The position numbers and the translations under genes were made by a program. The notes under the pieces were generated by a model that did no database searches, had not been told where the DNA came from, and saw only the letters and a list, made by a program, of their open reading frames with translations. From an uncultured Collinsella sp. (GTDB lineage: Bacteria > Actinomycetota > Coriobacteriia > Coriobacteriales > Coriobacteriaceae): a stretch of DNA of 64,000 nt. The stretch covers positions 1-64,000 of the forward strand of contig UQID01000007.1 of the NCBI GenBank assembly GCA_900541045.1, in the 5' to 3' direction. This document shows, in pieces, positions 49,993 through 59,250 of this stretch. Numbering within the stretch: the stretch's first letter is position 1; each line of letters begins with the position of its first letter.

Positions 49993-51816
49993 TTACGCAA
50001 CCATCTGGAAGAATTCGGCAACGGGACCAAGCGCCAACGCCGGGAAGAAGCTCAGGGCGCCAATCAGCAGAACGACGAATACCAGCAGGAACACGAACAT
50101 GGCATTGGTGGTGGAAAGCGTGCCGGCGCTCTCGGCGACCTTGCCCTTCCCGGCCAGCGAGCCGGCGATAGCCAGCGTACCGATGATGGGCATGAAGCGG
50201 GCGAACAGCATCTCGAGGCCGAGCATGACGTTGATCCAGGGAATGTTGCAGTTCATGCCTGCAAACGCCGAGCCGTTGTTGCCGCCGCATGAGGTGAAGG
50301 CATACAGCACCTCGGAGAAGCCGTGCGCGCCACCATTGTTGAGCTGGTCGGCAAGACCGGGCACCATGCAGGCGATGGCCGAACACACCAGAATGGCAAA
50401 CGGAGTTGCCAGGCACAGGACAACTGCCCAGCGTATCTCGCCCGGCTCGATCTTCTTGCCCAGGAACTCAGGCGTGCGTCCGACCATGAGGCCGGCGATG
50501 AACACTGTGAGGATGGCGAAGCCGATCATGCCGTACAGGCCGCAGCCCACGCCGCCGAAGACGACCTCGCCCAGAGCCATCTGGAGCATCTGGACAAAAC
50601 CGCCCAGCGGGGTGTAGGAGTCGTGCATGGAGTTAACCGAGCCGTTGGAAGCAGCCGTCGTGAAAGCGGACCAGGTGGAAGAGGAGGCGATACCGAAGCG
50701 GCTCTCCTTGCCCTCCATGTTGCCGCCAGCCTGGCCATCGGTCATCTCGATGTTGACCGCGCCGCCATCTGCCAGCTGCGGGGTGCCCGCATGCTCGTTG
50801 AGGGCGATGATGCCGGCGAAGATCACCAGCAGGATGAACATGGCGGCAAAGATGGCCTTGCCCTGCCTGGTGTTTTTGACGCCGATACCGAAGGTGAAGC
50901 AACAGGCGGCCGGGATCAGCAGCAGGCTGGTCATCTCGATGATGTTGGTGAAGGCACTGGGGTTCTCATACGGATGAGCGGAGTTCACTCCGAAGAAGCC
51001 TCCGCCGTTGGTGCCGGACTGCTTGATGGCGACCTGAGGAGCCGCGGGACCCTGGGGCAGGAACTGCTCGGTGACCACGCGCGCGCCCTCGACAACCTTG
51101 CCGTCGACCTTGACCGTGTCGCCCTCGATCTCGGCGCCGTCGATGACGCTCCAGCCGCCGTCTGCATTAGGCTGGACAGCGACGGGCTCTACGAGCTCAG
51201 CCTTCTGAGCCGGCTGGAAGTTGGAGATGACGCCACCGGCAGCCAGGCAGATGCCGAACACGAGGTTCAGCGGGATGAGCACATACAGGACGGTGCGGGT
51301 GAGGTCGACCCAGAAGGAACCCAGACCCTGCTCCTTGACCTGACGGAAGCCGCGGATCAGCGCGAACATGACCGCGATACCGGTGCCGGCGGAAACGAAG
51401 TTCTGCACGGTGAGACCCATGAACTGCACAAGGTAGGACAGGGTGGTCTCACCGGAGTAGGACTGCCAGTTGGTGTTGGTTATGAAGGAAGCAGCCGTAT
51501 TGAACGACAGGTCCCATGACACACCCGGCAGGTGCTGGGGATTGCCTGGCAAGAAGGACTGAAACGCCTGGAGTGCCACAAGAGCCACGAGGCCGATCCC
51601 CGAAAAGACCAGCACGCTCGCCAGATAGCGCCTACACCCCATCTGCTCTGCCGCGTCGATGCGAAGCAGACGATAGACGCCACGCTCCACAGGAGCAATC
51701 ACAGGCGACAGGAACGTATGCTCACCATCCATGATATGGGCCATGAACCGACCGAGCGGAACGGCCAGGACGACGAGCACGGCAAAGTACAAGATGTACT
51801 GAATCGCAGCGTCCAT
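49993..51816 (-). CDS. kdpA: Potassium-transporting ATPase subunit A
   Basis: K+-selective channel-like subunit of Kdp, 607 residues with about ten spans. Filter-like loops include NTNWQSYSGET, GTNGGGFFGVNS and SCGGNNGSAF. It follows kdpF by three bases and is needed for specific K+ entry. Confidence 0.96.
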   Translation of the reverse strand: MDAAIQYILYFAVLVVLAVPLGRFMAHIMDGEHTFLSPVIAPVERGVYRLLRIDAAEQMGCRRYLASVLVFSGIGLVALVALQAFQSFLPGNPQHLPGVSWDLSFNTAASFITNTNWQSYSGETTLSYLVQFMGLTVQNFVSAGTGIAVMFALIRGFRQVKEQGLGSFWVDLTRTVLYVLIPLNLVFGICLAAGGVISNFQPAQKAELVEPVAVQPNADGGWSVIDGAEIEGDTVKVDGKVVEGARVVTEQFLPQGPAAPQVAIKQSGTNGGGFFGVNSAHPYENPSAFTNIIEMTSLLLIPAACCFTFGIGVKNTRQGKAIFAAMFILLVIFAGIIALNEHAGTPQLADGGAVNIEMTDGQAGGNMEGKESRFGIASSSTWSAFTTAASNGSVNSMHDSYTPLGGFVQMLQMALGEVVFGGVGCGLYGMIGFAILTVFIAGLMVGRTPEFLGKKIEPGEIRWAVVLCLATPFAILVCSAIACMVPGLADQLNNGGAHGFSEVLYAFTSCGGNNGSAFAGMNCNIPWINVMLGLEMLFARFMPIIGTLAIAGSLAGKGKVAESAGTLSTTNAMFVFLLVFVVLLIGALSFFPALALGPVAEFFQMVA

Positions 51817-51819
51817 AGT

Positions 51820-51906
51820 TTACGAATCACTCCTCATCAGAATGTAGATGTAATAGATAAGGAGTCCAATGCAGACGACTCCGATGATGGGAATGAGGAT
51901 GTCCAT
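51820..51906 (-). CDS. kdpF: Potassium-transporting ATPase subunit F
   Basis: A 28-residue hydrophobic peptide, MDILIPIIGVVCIGLLIYYI followed by YILMRSDS, forming one membrane span. Small size, single helix and position directly before kdpA match KdpF, which stabilises the complex. Start ATG 51906, three bases before kdpA. Confidence 0.85.
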   Translation of the reverse strand: MDILIPIIGVVCIGLLIYYIYILMRSDS

Positions 51907-52150
51907 TTACCGCCCCTTTCACGCGCGGTCCGATGTCTCGGACGCCTGCTCTCGCAAGCGTCTGGGGACAGTAAACGCTTCTAGGGATTAAAGAGGCGTG
52001 AGGGCCGGGGCTCACGTCCTTAAGATGCCGTAAAGATGCAGGTAGAAAGCACTATTGCGGCTGCAGTGCGCCTATACTCGACCTCGCGAGCATACAGTGG
52101 CGTCCTCACCGCGTATGCACGCATGGACAACGTTTCAGAAAGGCTACGCT
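51907..52150. other. Divergent kdpF/kdpD promoter region
   Basis: Non-coding stretch from which kdpFABC and kdpDE would both be transcribed. I see no clear -10/-35 pair or KdpE site. Confidence 0.45.
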
Positions 52151-54886
52151 ATGCAGCGCGACGCATCGGACACTCGCGTCAACCCAGACCTCATCCTCAA
52201 GGCAATTGAGAAAGACGAGGCCGCCGATGACGCTCGAACCAGCCGGGGACACCTCAAGATTTTCTTTGGCTACGCTGCTGGCGCAGGCAAAACCTATGCG
52301 ATGCTTCAAGCCGCCCACGCCGCCAAGCGGCGAGGTGTCGACGTCGTCGCGGGATACATCGAGCCGCACGAACGTCCGGCAACTGCCCATCTTGCACAAG
52401 GGCTTGAGAACGTGCCCTGTAAACTCATCGAGCACAACGGCATTGCGCTCAGCGAGTTCGATCTAGATACGGCTATCGAACGCGCCCCTCAGCTCATCCT
52501 TGTCGACGAGCTTGCCCATACGAATGCGCCGGGGTCTCGCCACGACAAACGCTATCAAGACGTCGAGGAACTTCTACATGCGGGAATCGACGTCTATACG
52601 ACCGTGAACGTTCAGCACATCGAGAGCCTAAACGACATGGTTGCATCCATCACCGGCGTTGTCGTGAGCGAACGAATCCCCGACCGTATCTTCGATGATG
52701 CCGACCAGGTCGAGCTCGTCGACATAGAGCCCGAAGACCTACTTGAGCGCCTTCGCGCCGGCCTCGTCTACCGTCCCGCACAAGCCGACCGAGCGCAACA
52801 GCATTTTTTTACCGTCGAGAACCTCACCGCACTCCGAGAAATCGCGCTGCGCCGCTGCGCCGATCGCACCGGCCACCTCACAGATGCCGCACGCGTGCTG
52901 GGAAACCGTGACTACTACACCAGGGAGCGTATCTTAGTCTGTGTCTCCCCGGCGCCGACCAATCCCCGCATCGTCCGTGCCGCCGCACGCATGGCGAAAG
53001 CGTTTCGCAGCGAGCTCGTCGCCCTGTTCGTAGAGAGCCCGCGCACGCAAGCCATGAGCGATGATGAGCGCGCCAAGCTTGCAGCCAATATCGCCCTAGC
53101 CGAGCAGCTCGGAGCACATATGGAAACCGTCTATGGCGACGACATCGCGTTTCAGATCTCCGAGTTCGCGCGCCTGTCGGGTATTTCGAAGATCGTCATG
53201 GGGCGCACGGGCGAGCGCAGCAGCGCCCGTCAGGCCCTCTTCGGCCGCAAATCTCTCGTAGAACAGCTCATAACATTCGCCCCGAACCTCGACATTTACA
53301 TCATTCCAGACCAGTCGACTCCGCCCTCCCGGCCCAAAGGACGCCGCCGCGCGGTCGCCCTGCAGCCGCCCAACAGCCGAAACGTGCTTCGCACGCTGGC
53401 CCTCTCTCTTGTCGCCACGGCGATCGGCACGGCTTTCCGCCATCTGGGATTTGCCGATTCCAGCATCATATCCCTCTATATCCTCACGGCCCTGCTGACC
53501 GCCGTCACCACGACGGGGCGTATCTGCACGATCGTATCGAGCGTGCTCTCTGTAGTGCTTTACAACTTCTGCTTCGTCACGCCTCTGTTTTCGCTCGCCA
53601 GCTACGACCGAAGCTATCTGGTCACGTTCGGCATCATGTTCGCTACCGCTATGGTCGCCGGCGAGTTAACTGCGCGCATCGCCGACAACGCCCGTACCTC
53701 CGCCGAGAACGCATTCAAAACGCGCGTACTCCTCGAAACGAACCAGCTCTTGCAGCAAGCCCATAGCGCGGAGGAGTGCGCCCGCGTCGCCATGAACCAA
53801 CTCATCAAACTGCTAAAACTCGACGTGGTCTTCTACAGCGCCGAACACGGCACGCTCGGCAAAGCGCTCTATGAGTCCGCTGGCACCGAAAACCGATCCG
53901 CGTCGCTGCTCACCGACTACGAGCGCGCCGTTGCAACCTGGACCTACACCAACAACAAGCGCGCGGGCGCAAGCACGCGGACCCTGCCTGAGGCACACTG
54001 TCTCTACCTCGCGGTTCGCACCGGCGACAAGGTATTCGGTGTCATCGGCATCGCCCTGGAGGGGCGCGAGATCGAAGCCTTCGAGCATTCGATCGTCCTA
54101 TCTATCGTAGGTGAATGCGCCTTGGCGCTCGAAAGCGACCGGGCGGCGCAAGAGCGCGAAGAGGCTGCGGTCTTGGCGAAAAACGAGCAGCTGCGCGCCA
54201 ACCTTTTGCGCTCCATCGGCCACGATTTGAGGACACCCCTCACGGCTATATCCGGATCTGCGGCAATACTTCGGAAGAGCGACGAGAAGCTCAGCTTCGA
54301 ACAGCGCTGCGATCTTGCCGATGCCATCTACGACGATTCCCTCTGGCTTATCGATACCGTGGAAAACCTCCTCGCCATCACACGCGTCGAGGACGGCACC
54401 ATTCGCCTCAACTTAACATCCGAGCTCATCGACGAGGTCATCGAGGCCGCCCTCAGCCATGTCGCCCAAGCATCGCATGGACGTGCCGTCACCATCGAGC
54501 ACACTGACGACATCCTGCTGGTACGCATCGACGTCCATCTCATCATGCAGGTGCTTACGAATCTCATCATGAACGCCTTCAAATACACGCCCGAGGACTC
54601 GACTGTCACCATCAGCGCACGTCGCGAGGGTGAGTTCATCGTGGTGGACGTCGCAGACGATGGGCCGGGTGTAGCAGACTGCGACAAGCCTCATATCTTT
54701 GAGCGCTTCTTCACCTCAAGCAATACGCGGCCCGTGGATTCGCGTCGAAGCATCGGCCTTGGGCTGTCGCTCTGCCGCTCCATCGTGGAGGCGCATGGCG
54801 GCGTCATCGAAGTTCGCGACAACCACCCCCATGGGGCCGTCTTCCGTTTTACCCTGCCTGCCGAGGAGATCGAGATTCATGAATAA
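52151..54886 (+). CDS. kdpD: Sensor histidine kinase KdpD
   Basis: A 911-residue K+/turgor sensor. N-terminal KdpD domain with P-loop GYAAGAGKT, then a universal-stress-protein-like domain, four membrane spans (around 420-510), a GAF-like domain, the HisKA domain (SIGHDLRTPLTAIS, phosphorylated His) and a HATPase domain with DDGPGV and GLGLSLCRSIV. It should phosphorylate KdpE when K+ is limiting. Start ATG 52151, since the upstream in-frame stretch reads as non-coding; the stop overlaps kdpE by eight bases. Confidence 0.95.
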   Translation: MQRDASDTRVNPDLILKAIEKDEAADDARTSRGHLKIFFGYAAGAGKTYAMLQAAHAAKRRGVDVVAGYIEPHERPATAHLAQGLENVPCKLIEHNGIALSEFDLDTAIERAPQLILVDELAHTNAPGSRHDKRYQDVEELLHAGIDVYTTVNVQHIESLNDMVASITGVVVSERIPDRIFDDADQVELVDIEPEDLLERLRAGLVYRPAQADRAQQHFFTVENLTALREIALRRCADRTGHLTDAARVLGNRDYYTRERILVCVSPAPTNPRIVRAAARMAKAFRSELVALFVESPRTQAMSDDERAKLAANIALAEQLGAHMETVYGDDIAFQISEFARLSGISKIVMGRTGERSSARQALFGRKSLVEQLITFAPNLDIYIIPDQSTPPSRPKGRRRAVALQPPNSRNVLRTLALSLVATAIGTAFRHLGFADSSIISLYILTALLTAVTTTGRICTIVSSVLSVVLYNFCFVTPLFSLASYDRSYLVTFGIMFATAMVAGELTARIADNARTSAENAFKTRVLLETNQLLQQAHSAEECARVAMNQLIKLLKLDVVFYSAEHGTLGKALYESAGTENRSASLLTDYERAVATWTYTNNKRAGASTRTLPEAHCLYLAVRTGDKVFGVIGIALEGREIEAFEHSIVLSIVGECALALESDRAAQEREEAAVLAKNEQLRANLLRSIGHDLRTPLTAISGSAAILRKSDEKLSFEQRCDLADAIYDDSLWLIDTVENLLAITRVEDGTIRLNLTSELIDEVIEAALSHVAQASHGRAVTIEHTDDILLVRIDVHLIMQVLTNLIMNAFKYTPEDSTVTISARREGEFIVVDVADDGPGVADCDKPHIFERFFTSSNTRPVDSRRSIGLGLSLCRSIVEAHGGVIEVRDNHPHGAVFRFTLPAEEIEIHE

Positions 54887-55583
54887 TGCCGCTAAGCCAC
54901 GCGTCCTCTTGGTCGAAGATGACCTGACCGTTCAAAACCTCGTTTCGACCGCGCTTGACCTTCACGGCTATGTCGTGAGCAAGGTTTGCAACGGCCAGGC
55001 CGCCATCATGGATGCGGTGTCGCACGGCCCCAGCCTCATCATGCTCGACCTCGGCCTTCCCGACATTGACGGTATCGAGGTCATCACGAAGATCCGAAGC
55101 TGGTCGGCAGTCCCCATTATCGTCATTTCGGCGCGCACCGAAGATTCCGACAAGATTGCAGCACTTGACGCAGGGGCAGACGACTACCTCACCAAGCCCT
55201 TTTCTGTGGATGAGTTGCTCGCGCGCGTCCGTGCGAATTTGAGGCGCTCCTCGATGGCGTCGAGCGAGTCGACAGAAGCGAGCACGTTTGACAACGGTCC
55301 GCTGCATATCGACTACGCCGCGGGATACGCGACGAAAGACGGACGCGAGCTCTCGCTCACCCCAACCGAGTACAAATTGCTCGTCCTTCTGGCGAAAAAC
55401 GTCGACAAGGTGCTCACCCACACCTTCATCACCCGCGAGATATGGGGCACGAGCTGGGACAGCGATTTGGCGAGCCTGCGCGTGTTCATGCGCACCCTGC
55501 GCAAGAAGATCGAGGCAGACCCCTCTCACCCCAAGATGATTCAGACGCACATGGGTGTCGGGTACCGCATGCAGCGTCTCTAG
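54879..55583 (+). CDS. kdpE: Response regulator KdpE
   Basis: A 234-residue OmpR-family regulator: receiver with the acidic pair in LLVEDDL, the phosphorylated Asp in LIMLDLGLPD and Lys in LTKPF, then a winged helix (LSLTPTEYKLLVLLAKNVDKVLTHTFI; RVFMRTLRKKIE; HMGVGYRM). It activates kdpFABC. It starts at an ATG inside the end of kdpD. Confidence 0.95.
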   Translation: MNNAAKPRVLLVEDDLTVQNLVSTALDLHGYVVSKVCNGQAAIMDAVSHGPSLIMLDLGLPDIDGIEVITKIRSWSAVPIIVISARTEDSDKIAALDAGADDYLTKPFSVDELLARVRANLRRSSMASSESTEASTFDNGPLHIDYAAGYATKDGRELSLTPTEYKLLVLLAKNVDKVLTHTFITREIWGTSWDSDLASLRVFMRTLRKKIEADPSHPKMIQTHMGVGYRMQRL

Positions 55584-55599
55584 CCCACCTCACAAAAAA

Positions 55600-55666
55600 A
55601 GTTGCGGTGGAATACGGAGTAGATAAGGCTTTTGACAGCCAAAACAGTCCGTATTTCACCGCAACT
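55600..55666. repeat. Palindromic repeat family R3, copy e
   Basis: AGTTGCGGTGGAATACGGA and TCCGTATTTCACCGCAACT arms. It sits between the convergent ends of kdpE (16 bases) and the GltD-like gene (17 bases). Confidence 0.88.
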
Positions 55667-55683
55667 GATAAGGATGGGATGGA

Positions 55684-56901
55684 TTAGAGACCCAGGTAGG
55701 ATGTCATGCCTTCGACGGCGAGCTTGGCGCCGGCTACGGCATGGACGACCGTGAGCGGGCCATTGACCACGTCGCCGGCGGCAAAGACGCCGGGCACGGT
55801 AGTCATGCCGTGCTCATCGACCGAAAGCAGGCCGCGATGGTCGGTCTCCAAGCCGCCCGTCGTAAGCACGAGCTTGTCCTTGGGCACCTGCGAGGCCGCG
55901 ATGACGATGGTATCGGCCGCGGCATGGTCGAGCTCTTCCTCGTAGCCCACCACGTTGTTGTCCTCGTCGAAGATGGCCGTCTCGAACACGGGGCCGTTGT
56001 CGTCGATGGCGCAGATAGCCTTGCCGCACACGATCTCGGCGCCGTCGAGCTCGGTCAGCTCGACCTCGTCGTCAATTGCCGAGATGTGGCGCGAGCGGGC
56101 ATACACGGTAACCTTGCGAGCGCCCGAGCGCAGAGCCGTGCGGGCCACATCCATGGCAACATTGCCGGCACCGATAACTGCCACATTCTGCCCGATCGCC
56201 ACACTCGTGGGATCGACCAGGTAGTCGATGCCAAACAGCACGTTACCGCGCGACTCGCCAGGAATCCCCAGCTTGCGAGCACGCCAGATGCCCGTGCCCA
56301 CAAAGACCGCGTCATAACCGTCGCGCAGCAGATCGTCGATATGCAGCGCGCCGCCGATGGTGGTCGAGGGACGCACGCGCACGCCGAGCGAGCACATCAC
56401 GTGGCGGTACTTTTGCACCAGCGAGCGCGGCAGACGGAACTCGGGGATGCCGTACTCCAACACGCCGCCGATCTCGGGGCGCTGCTCAAACACGGTAACG
56501 GCGCAGCCCAGCTGGGCCATCTTAATAGCCACGGTAATACCGGCAGGACCCGAGCCGACCACGGCAATCTGCTTGCCGCACGACGGGGCGGGCTTCCACT
56601 CCTTGCGATCGAGATACGCCGTGGAGATATAGTTCTCGATGCTCGAGAAGTGCACCGGCGTGCCCTTGCGACCCTGAATGCACGAACCCTCGCACTGGCC
56701 CGAATGGTTGCACACCATGGAGCAGACCGCGCTCATGGGGTTGTTCTGGAACAGCAACTCGCCCGCTTCTTCTAGACGACGCTGCTTAAACAGATCGATG
56801 ACCTGCGGGATAGGCGTCTGCACCGGGCAGCCCTTGATCTGGCAGAACGCCCTTTTACAACCCAGACAACGATTTGCTTCCTCGACAATGTGGATAGCCA
56901 C
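55684..56901 (-). CDS. GltD-like NAD(P)-dependent flavoprotein
   Basis: A 405-residue oxidoreductase resembling the small subunit of glutamate synthase and the NfnB/dihydropyrimidine dehydrogenase family. It has cysteine-rich N-terminal motifs (CLGCKRAFCQIKGCPV; CSMVCNHSGQCEGSC) for two Fe-S clusters, the FAD loop VVGSGPAGIT, the NAD(P) loop VIGAGNVAMD and the final GVFAAGDVV. No large subunit gene is near, so its partner and electron acceptor are unknown. It is 96 bases from the pectin cluster. Confidence 0.88.
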   Translation of the reverse strand: MAIHIVEEANRCLGCKRAFCQIKGCPVQTPIPQVIDLFKQRRLEEAGELLFQNNPMSAVCSMVCNHSGQCEGSCIQGRKGTPVHFSSIENYISTAYLDRKEWKPAPSCGKQIAVVGSGPAGITVAIKMAQLGCAVTVFEQRPEIGGVLEYGIPEFRLPRSLVQKYRHVMCSLGVRVRPSTTIGGALHIDDLLRDGYDAVFVGTGIWRARKLGIPGESRGNVLFGIDYLVDPTSVAIGQNVAVIGAGNVAMDVARTALRSGARKVTVYARSRHISAIDDEVELTELDGAEIVCGKAICAIDDNGPVFETAIFDEDNNVVGYEEELDHAAADTIVIAASQVPKDKLVLTTGGLETDHRGLLSVDEHGMTTVPGVFAAGDVVNGPLTVVHAVAGAKLAVEGMTSYLGL

Positions 56902-56997
56902 GCGATTCCCCTCTGATTCGCATCAACACAATAACGGGCAGTTCCAGATGCTGCCCAGTACCGGCAAGACGGCCGCCCGTAGCGGCCGCCAGCCACG

Positions 56998-57903
56998 CTA
57001 CATCTCCCGATGCGCACCTTCGCAACGAGCAGACATACGCTCGAGCGTCGTCAAGCAGCCGGCTGCCGTCGCCGGCACGCTGTTCTCGACCACACACGGA
57101 ATGCCCGGGCAGGCGGCAGCGGCCCAGGCAACGACGGGCTCAAAGTCGTAGCGACCCGTCTCGCCCACGCCATGGCACACCAGACGCGAGCCCGTGCCGT
57201 CACACCAGCCGGCCTCATCCTCGTTATCCACGACTTCGTAGTCCTTGGCATGCAGCACGCGAACCTTGCTGCCACACAGATAGAGCATGTGCGACGTAAT
57301 CTCCTGCGCCTCACCGACAACGCTGGGGTGCAGCAGCGACACCGGGTCGTAAATCACGCCGAGCGCCGAGCTCGGCACACGCTCGAGCAGCTCTCGGCAA
57401 CGCTGGGGCGTGTTAACCGTCTCGTTCCAGCCGGGCTCGATCAAAATCTGCCCGCCCATGGCCTCGGCGCGCGTGCAGACATATTTGAGAGCCTCGACAA
57501 ACGCATCGAGTGCCTCGTCGGTCATGCGGTCGTCCGCCACGGCGTTCTGCACATTGGGACGACCGGTCTCGGTACCCACCGGGCAACCGCCGAGCATCTT
57601 GGCAAAATTCAGGCATGCCTCGTACTCGGCAAAGTTGTCCATAAGCTGTTGGCGATCGGGGGTCGCCAGGTTTTTATAGCAACCGAACACAGCAACCGAA
57701 ACCCCCGCCTCGTCGAGCACCGCGCGGAGGTGGTCGGCAAGCTCGCGCGTAAGGCCCAAACGGTTGATGCCCATCGACTTATAGAGCACCTTGCTCGGCA
57801 GCTGGATGCACGAAAAGCCCAGCTCGCCCGCCATGCGAATGCGCTCCTCGACCGTTCCCTGCGGAAGGTCGTGCAGGCGCACGCCCGGAGTAATGGCTCC
57901 CAC
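56998..57903 (-). CDS. TIM-barrel sugar phosphate isomerase/epimerase
   Basis: A 301-residue protein of the xylose-isomerase-like TIM barrel superfamily, with the pattern ELGFSCIQLPSKV, ILIEPGWN (metal Glu region) and GVIYDPVSLLH then VLHAKDYE. It likely isomerises a sugar of the pectin side-chain or uronate route. I begin it at GTG 57903 because AAGGGA of the preceding gene end lies ten bases upstream; an earlier GTG and a TTG in the same frame are possible. It follows the GH105 gene with a one- to two-codon gap or overlap. Confidence 0.7.
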   Translation of the reverse strand: MGAITPGVRLHDLPQGTVEERIRMAGELGFSCIQLPSKVLYKSMGINRLGLTRELADHLRAVLDEAGVSVAVFGCYKNLATPDRQQLMDNFAEYEACLNFAKMLGGCPVGTETGRPNVQNAVADDRMTDEALDAFVEALKYVCTRAEAMGGQILIEPGWNETVNTPQRCRELLERVPSSALGVIYDPVSLLHPSVVGEAQEITSHMLYLCGSKVRVLHAKDYEVVDNEDEAGWCDGTGSRLVCHGVGETGRYDFEPVVAWAAAACPGIPCVVENSVPATAAGCLTTLERMSARCEGAHREM

Positions 57904-57904
57904 G

Positions 57905-59143
57905 CTATTCACATCCCTTGCAAGCGTTGATGCCCGGGGTGTATCCGCCAAACGGGTCCTCGATGGAGCACACGCCCGAAGGGGCCAGCGGGTCGCGCTT
58001 GCCGGCCAGCTTGTCGTGGTGCATGGTCTCGATATAGGCCAGCACCAGCGGCGCCACGCCCTTCGCGTCGTTTTTGACGATGGGCTCGCTCATGTAGTAG
58101 CCAAAGGTACCCTCGCGGTGCGTGGTGTTGCCCAGGCCCGCAACCAGGCAGATGTTGTCGAGCGCCAGCTGTCCATCATGCTCGGACAGGCAGGTCTCGC
58201 AGATGCCGTCGAAGGCACGACGACCATACTGGTAATAACGCTCGCCCAGCACGCCCAAGCGCACGCCCTTCATGATGGCATTGGCAAAGATGGCGCTACC
58301 GCTCTCCTCCAGATAGTTGGGGGCGATGTTGGGCAGGTTGATGACCTGGTGCCACATGCCGGTCTTCTCATCCTGATACGGCAGCATGGCATCGATCAGG
58401 TCGTGGAACATCTTGCGGATCTCGTCCTTCTCGGCCGACATCGAAGGCGGCATGAGCTCCCAGGTATCGATGAGCGCCATGGCAAACCAACCCTCGGCGC
58501 GCAGCCAGAAATTGGCCGAAAGGCCGGTGACCGGATCGCACCAGAACTGCTTGCGGCTTGCGTCGTAGGCGTGATAGTACAGGCCGTTGAGCGGATTGCG
58601 CATCAGATCGTGCACGACCTGGAACATATGGAAGCTGTCCGAGCAGGCACGGCGGTTGTGGAAGCTCAGCTCGTACTGCATGTAGAACGGCTGCGCCATG
58701 TACATGCCATCGAGCCAAATCTGGTTGGGGTAGACGGCCTTGTGCCAGAAGACGCCCTCTTTGGTGCGCGGCTGGGTCTCGAGCTGACGGTAAATGGTGT
58801 CCATGGCGGCACGGTATTTGGGCTTGCCCACCAGATCGTAGAGCTTATAGAGGGTCTTGCCGGCATTGACGTTGTCGAGGTTGTACTCGTCGGGGTTGTA
58901 ATGCTTGATGGTGCCGTCGTCCTGGACAAAGAAGTCGATATAGTCGTCGGCGAAGGTCAGGTAGCGCTGCTCACCCGTGATCTCGTACAGCTCGATGAGC
59001 GCCTTGATCATGCAGCCATCGATGTAGTTCCAAGTGTTCTCCTTACCGGCACGGAGCTTTTCGATGTTCCAGGCCGGCGCCTGCGGCGTCGAGGTCTCGA
59101 TCAACTGCTCGATGTAACGGTCCAGAATCTGATTGCAACCCAT
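57905..59143 (-). CDS. Glycoside hydrolase family 105-like, unsaturated rhamnogalacturonyl hydrolase
   Basis: A 412-residue (alpha/alpha)6-barrel protein of the YteR/GH88-GH105 type: it shows NTWNYIDGCMIKAL, QIWLDGMYMAQPF with the catalytic Asp region, and LRAEGWFAMAL. It would remove unsaturated galacturonate from rhamnogalacturonan oligomers. No signal peptide, so it acts in the cytosol. The upstream gap contains two GTGAACGTTAACCC palindromes. Confidence 0.85.
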   Translation of the reverse strand: MGCNQILDRYIEQLIETSTPQAPAWNIEKLRAGKENTWNYIDGCMIKALIELYEITGEQRYLTFADDYIDFFVQDDGTIKHYNPDEYNLDNVNAGKTLYKLYDLVGKPKYRAAMDTIYRQLETQPRTKEGVFWHKAVYPNQIWLDGMYMAQPFYMQYELSFHNRRACSDSFHMFQVVHDLMRNPLNGLYYHAYDASRKQFWCDPVTGLSANFWLRAEGWFAMALIDTWELMPPSMSAEKDEIRKMFHDLIDAMLPYQDEKTGMWHQVINLPNIAPNYLEESGSAIFANAIMKGVRLGVLGERYYQYGRRAFDGICETCLSEHDGQLALDNICLVAGLGNTTHREGTFGYYMSEPIVKNDAKGVAPLVLAYIETMHHDKLAGKRDPLAPSGVCSIEDPFGGYTPGINACKGCE

Positions 59144-59168
59144 TGCTGTCCCCTCTGACGTTAATGAT

Positions 59169-59184
59169 GGGTGAACGTTAACCC
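59169..59184. promoter_or_regulatory. Second-type operator palindrome before GH105, copy 1
   Basis: GGGTGAACGTTAACCC, one pair short of a perfect palindrome, 26 bases upstream of the start codon. Confidence 0.6.
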
Positions 59185-59198
59185 TAGTGTAACGCGAA

Positions 59199-59236
59199 CG
59201 GGGAATGTAGGGTGAACGTTAACCCTACATTCCCCG
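59199..59236. promoter_or_regulatory. Second-type operator inside a 38-bp palindrome, copy 2
   Basis: GGGTGAACGTTAACCC lies at the centre of a 38-base palindrome with one mismatched pair; the outer arms are CGGGGAATGTA and TACATTCCCCG. It begins 15 bases after the SGNH gene stop, so it may double as terminator. Confidence 0.6.
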
Positions 59237-59250
59237 CGAACGGCAGACTT

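Noticed and set aside
47184..55666. The two near-identical R3 repeats as ends of a composite transposon carrying kdp
   Set aside because: No transposase, and the same family occurs at other places without such pairing; listed only as a possible recombination pair.
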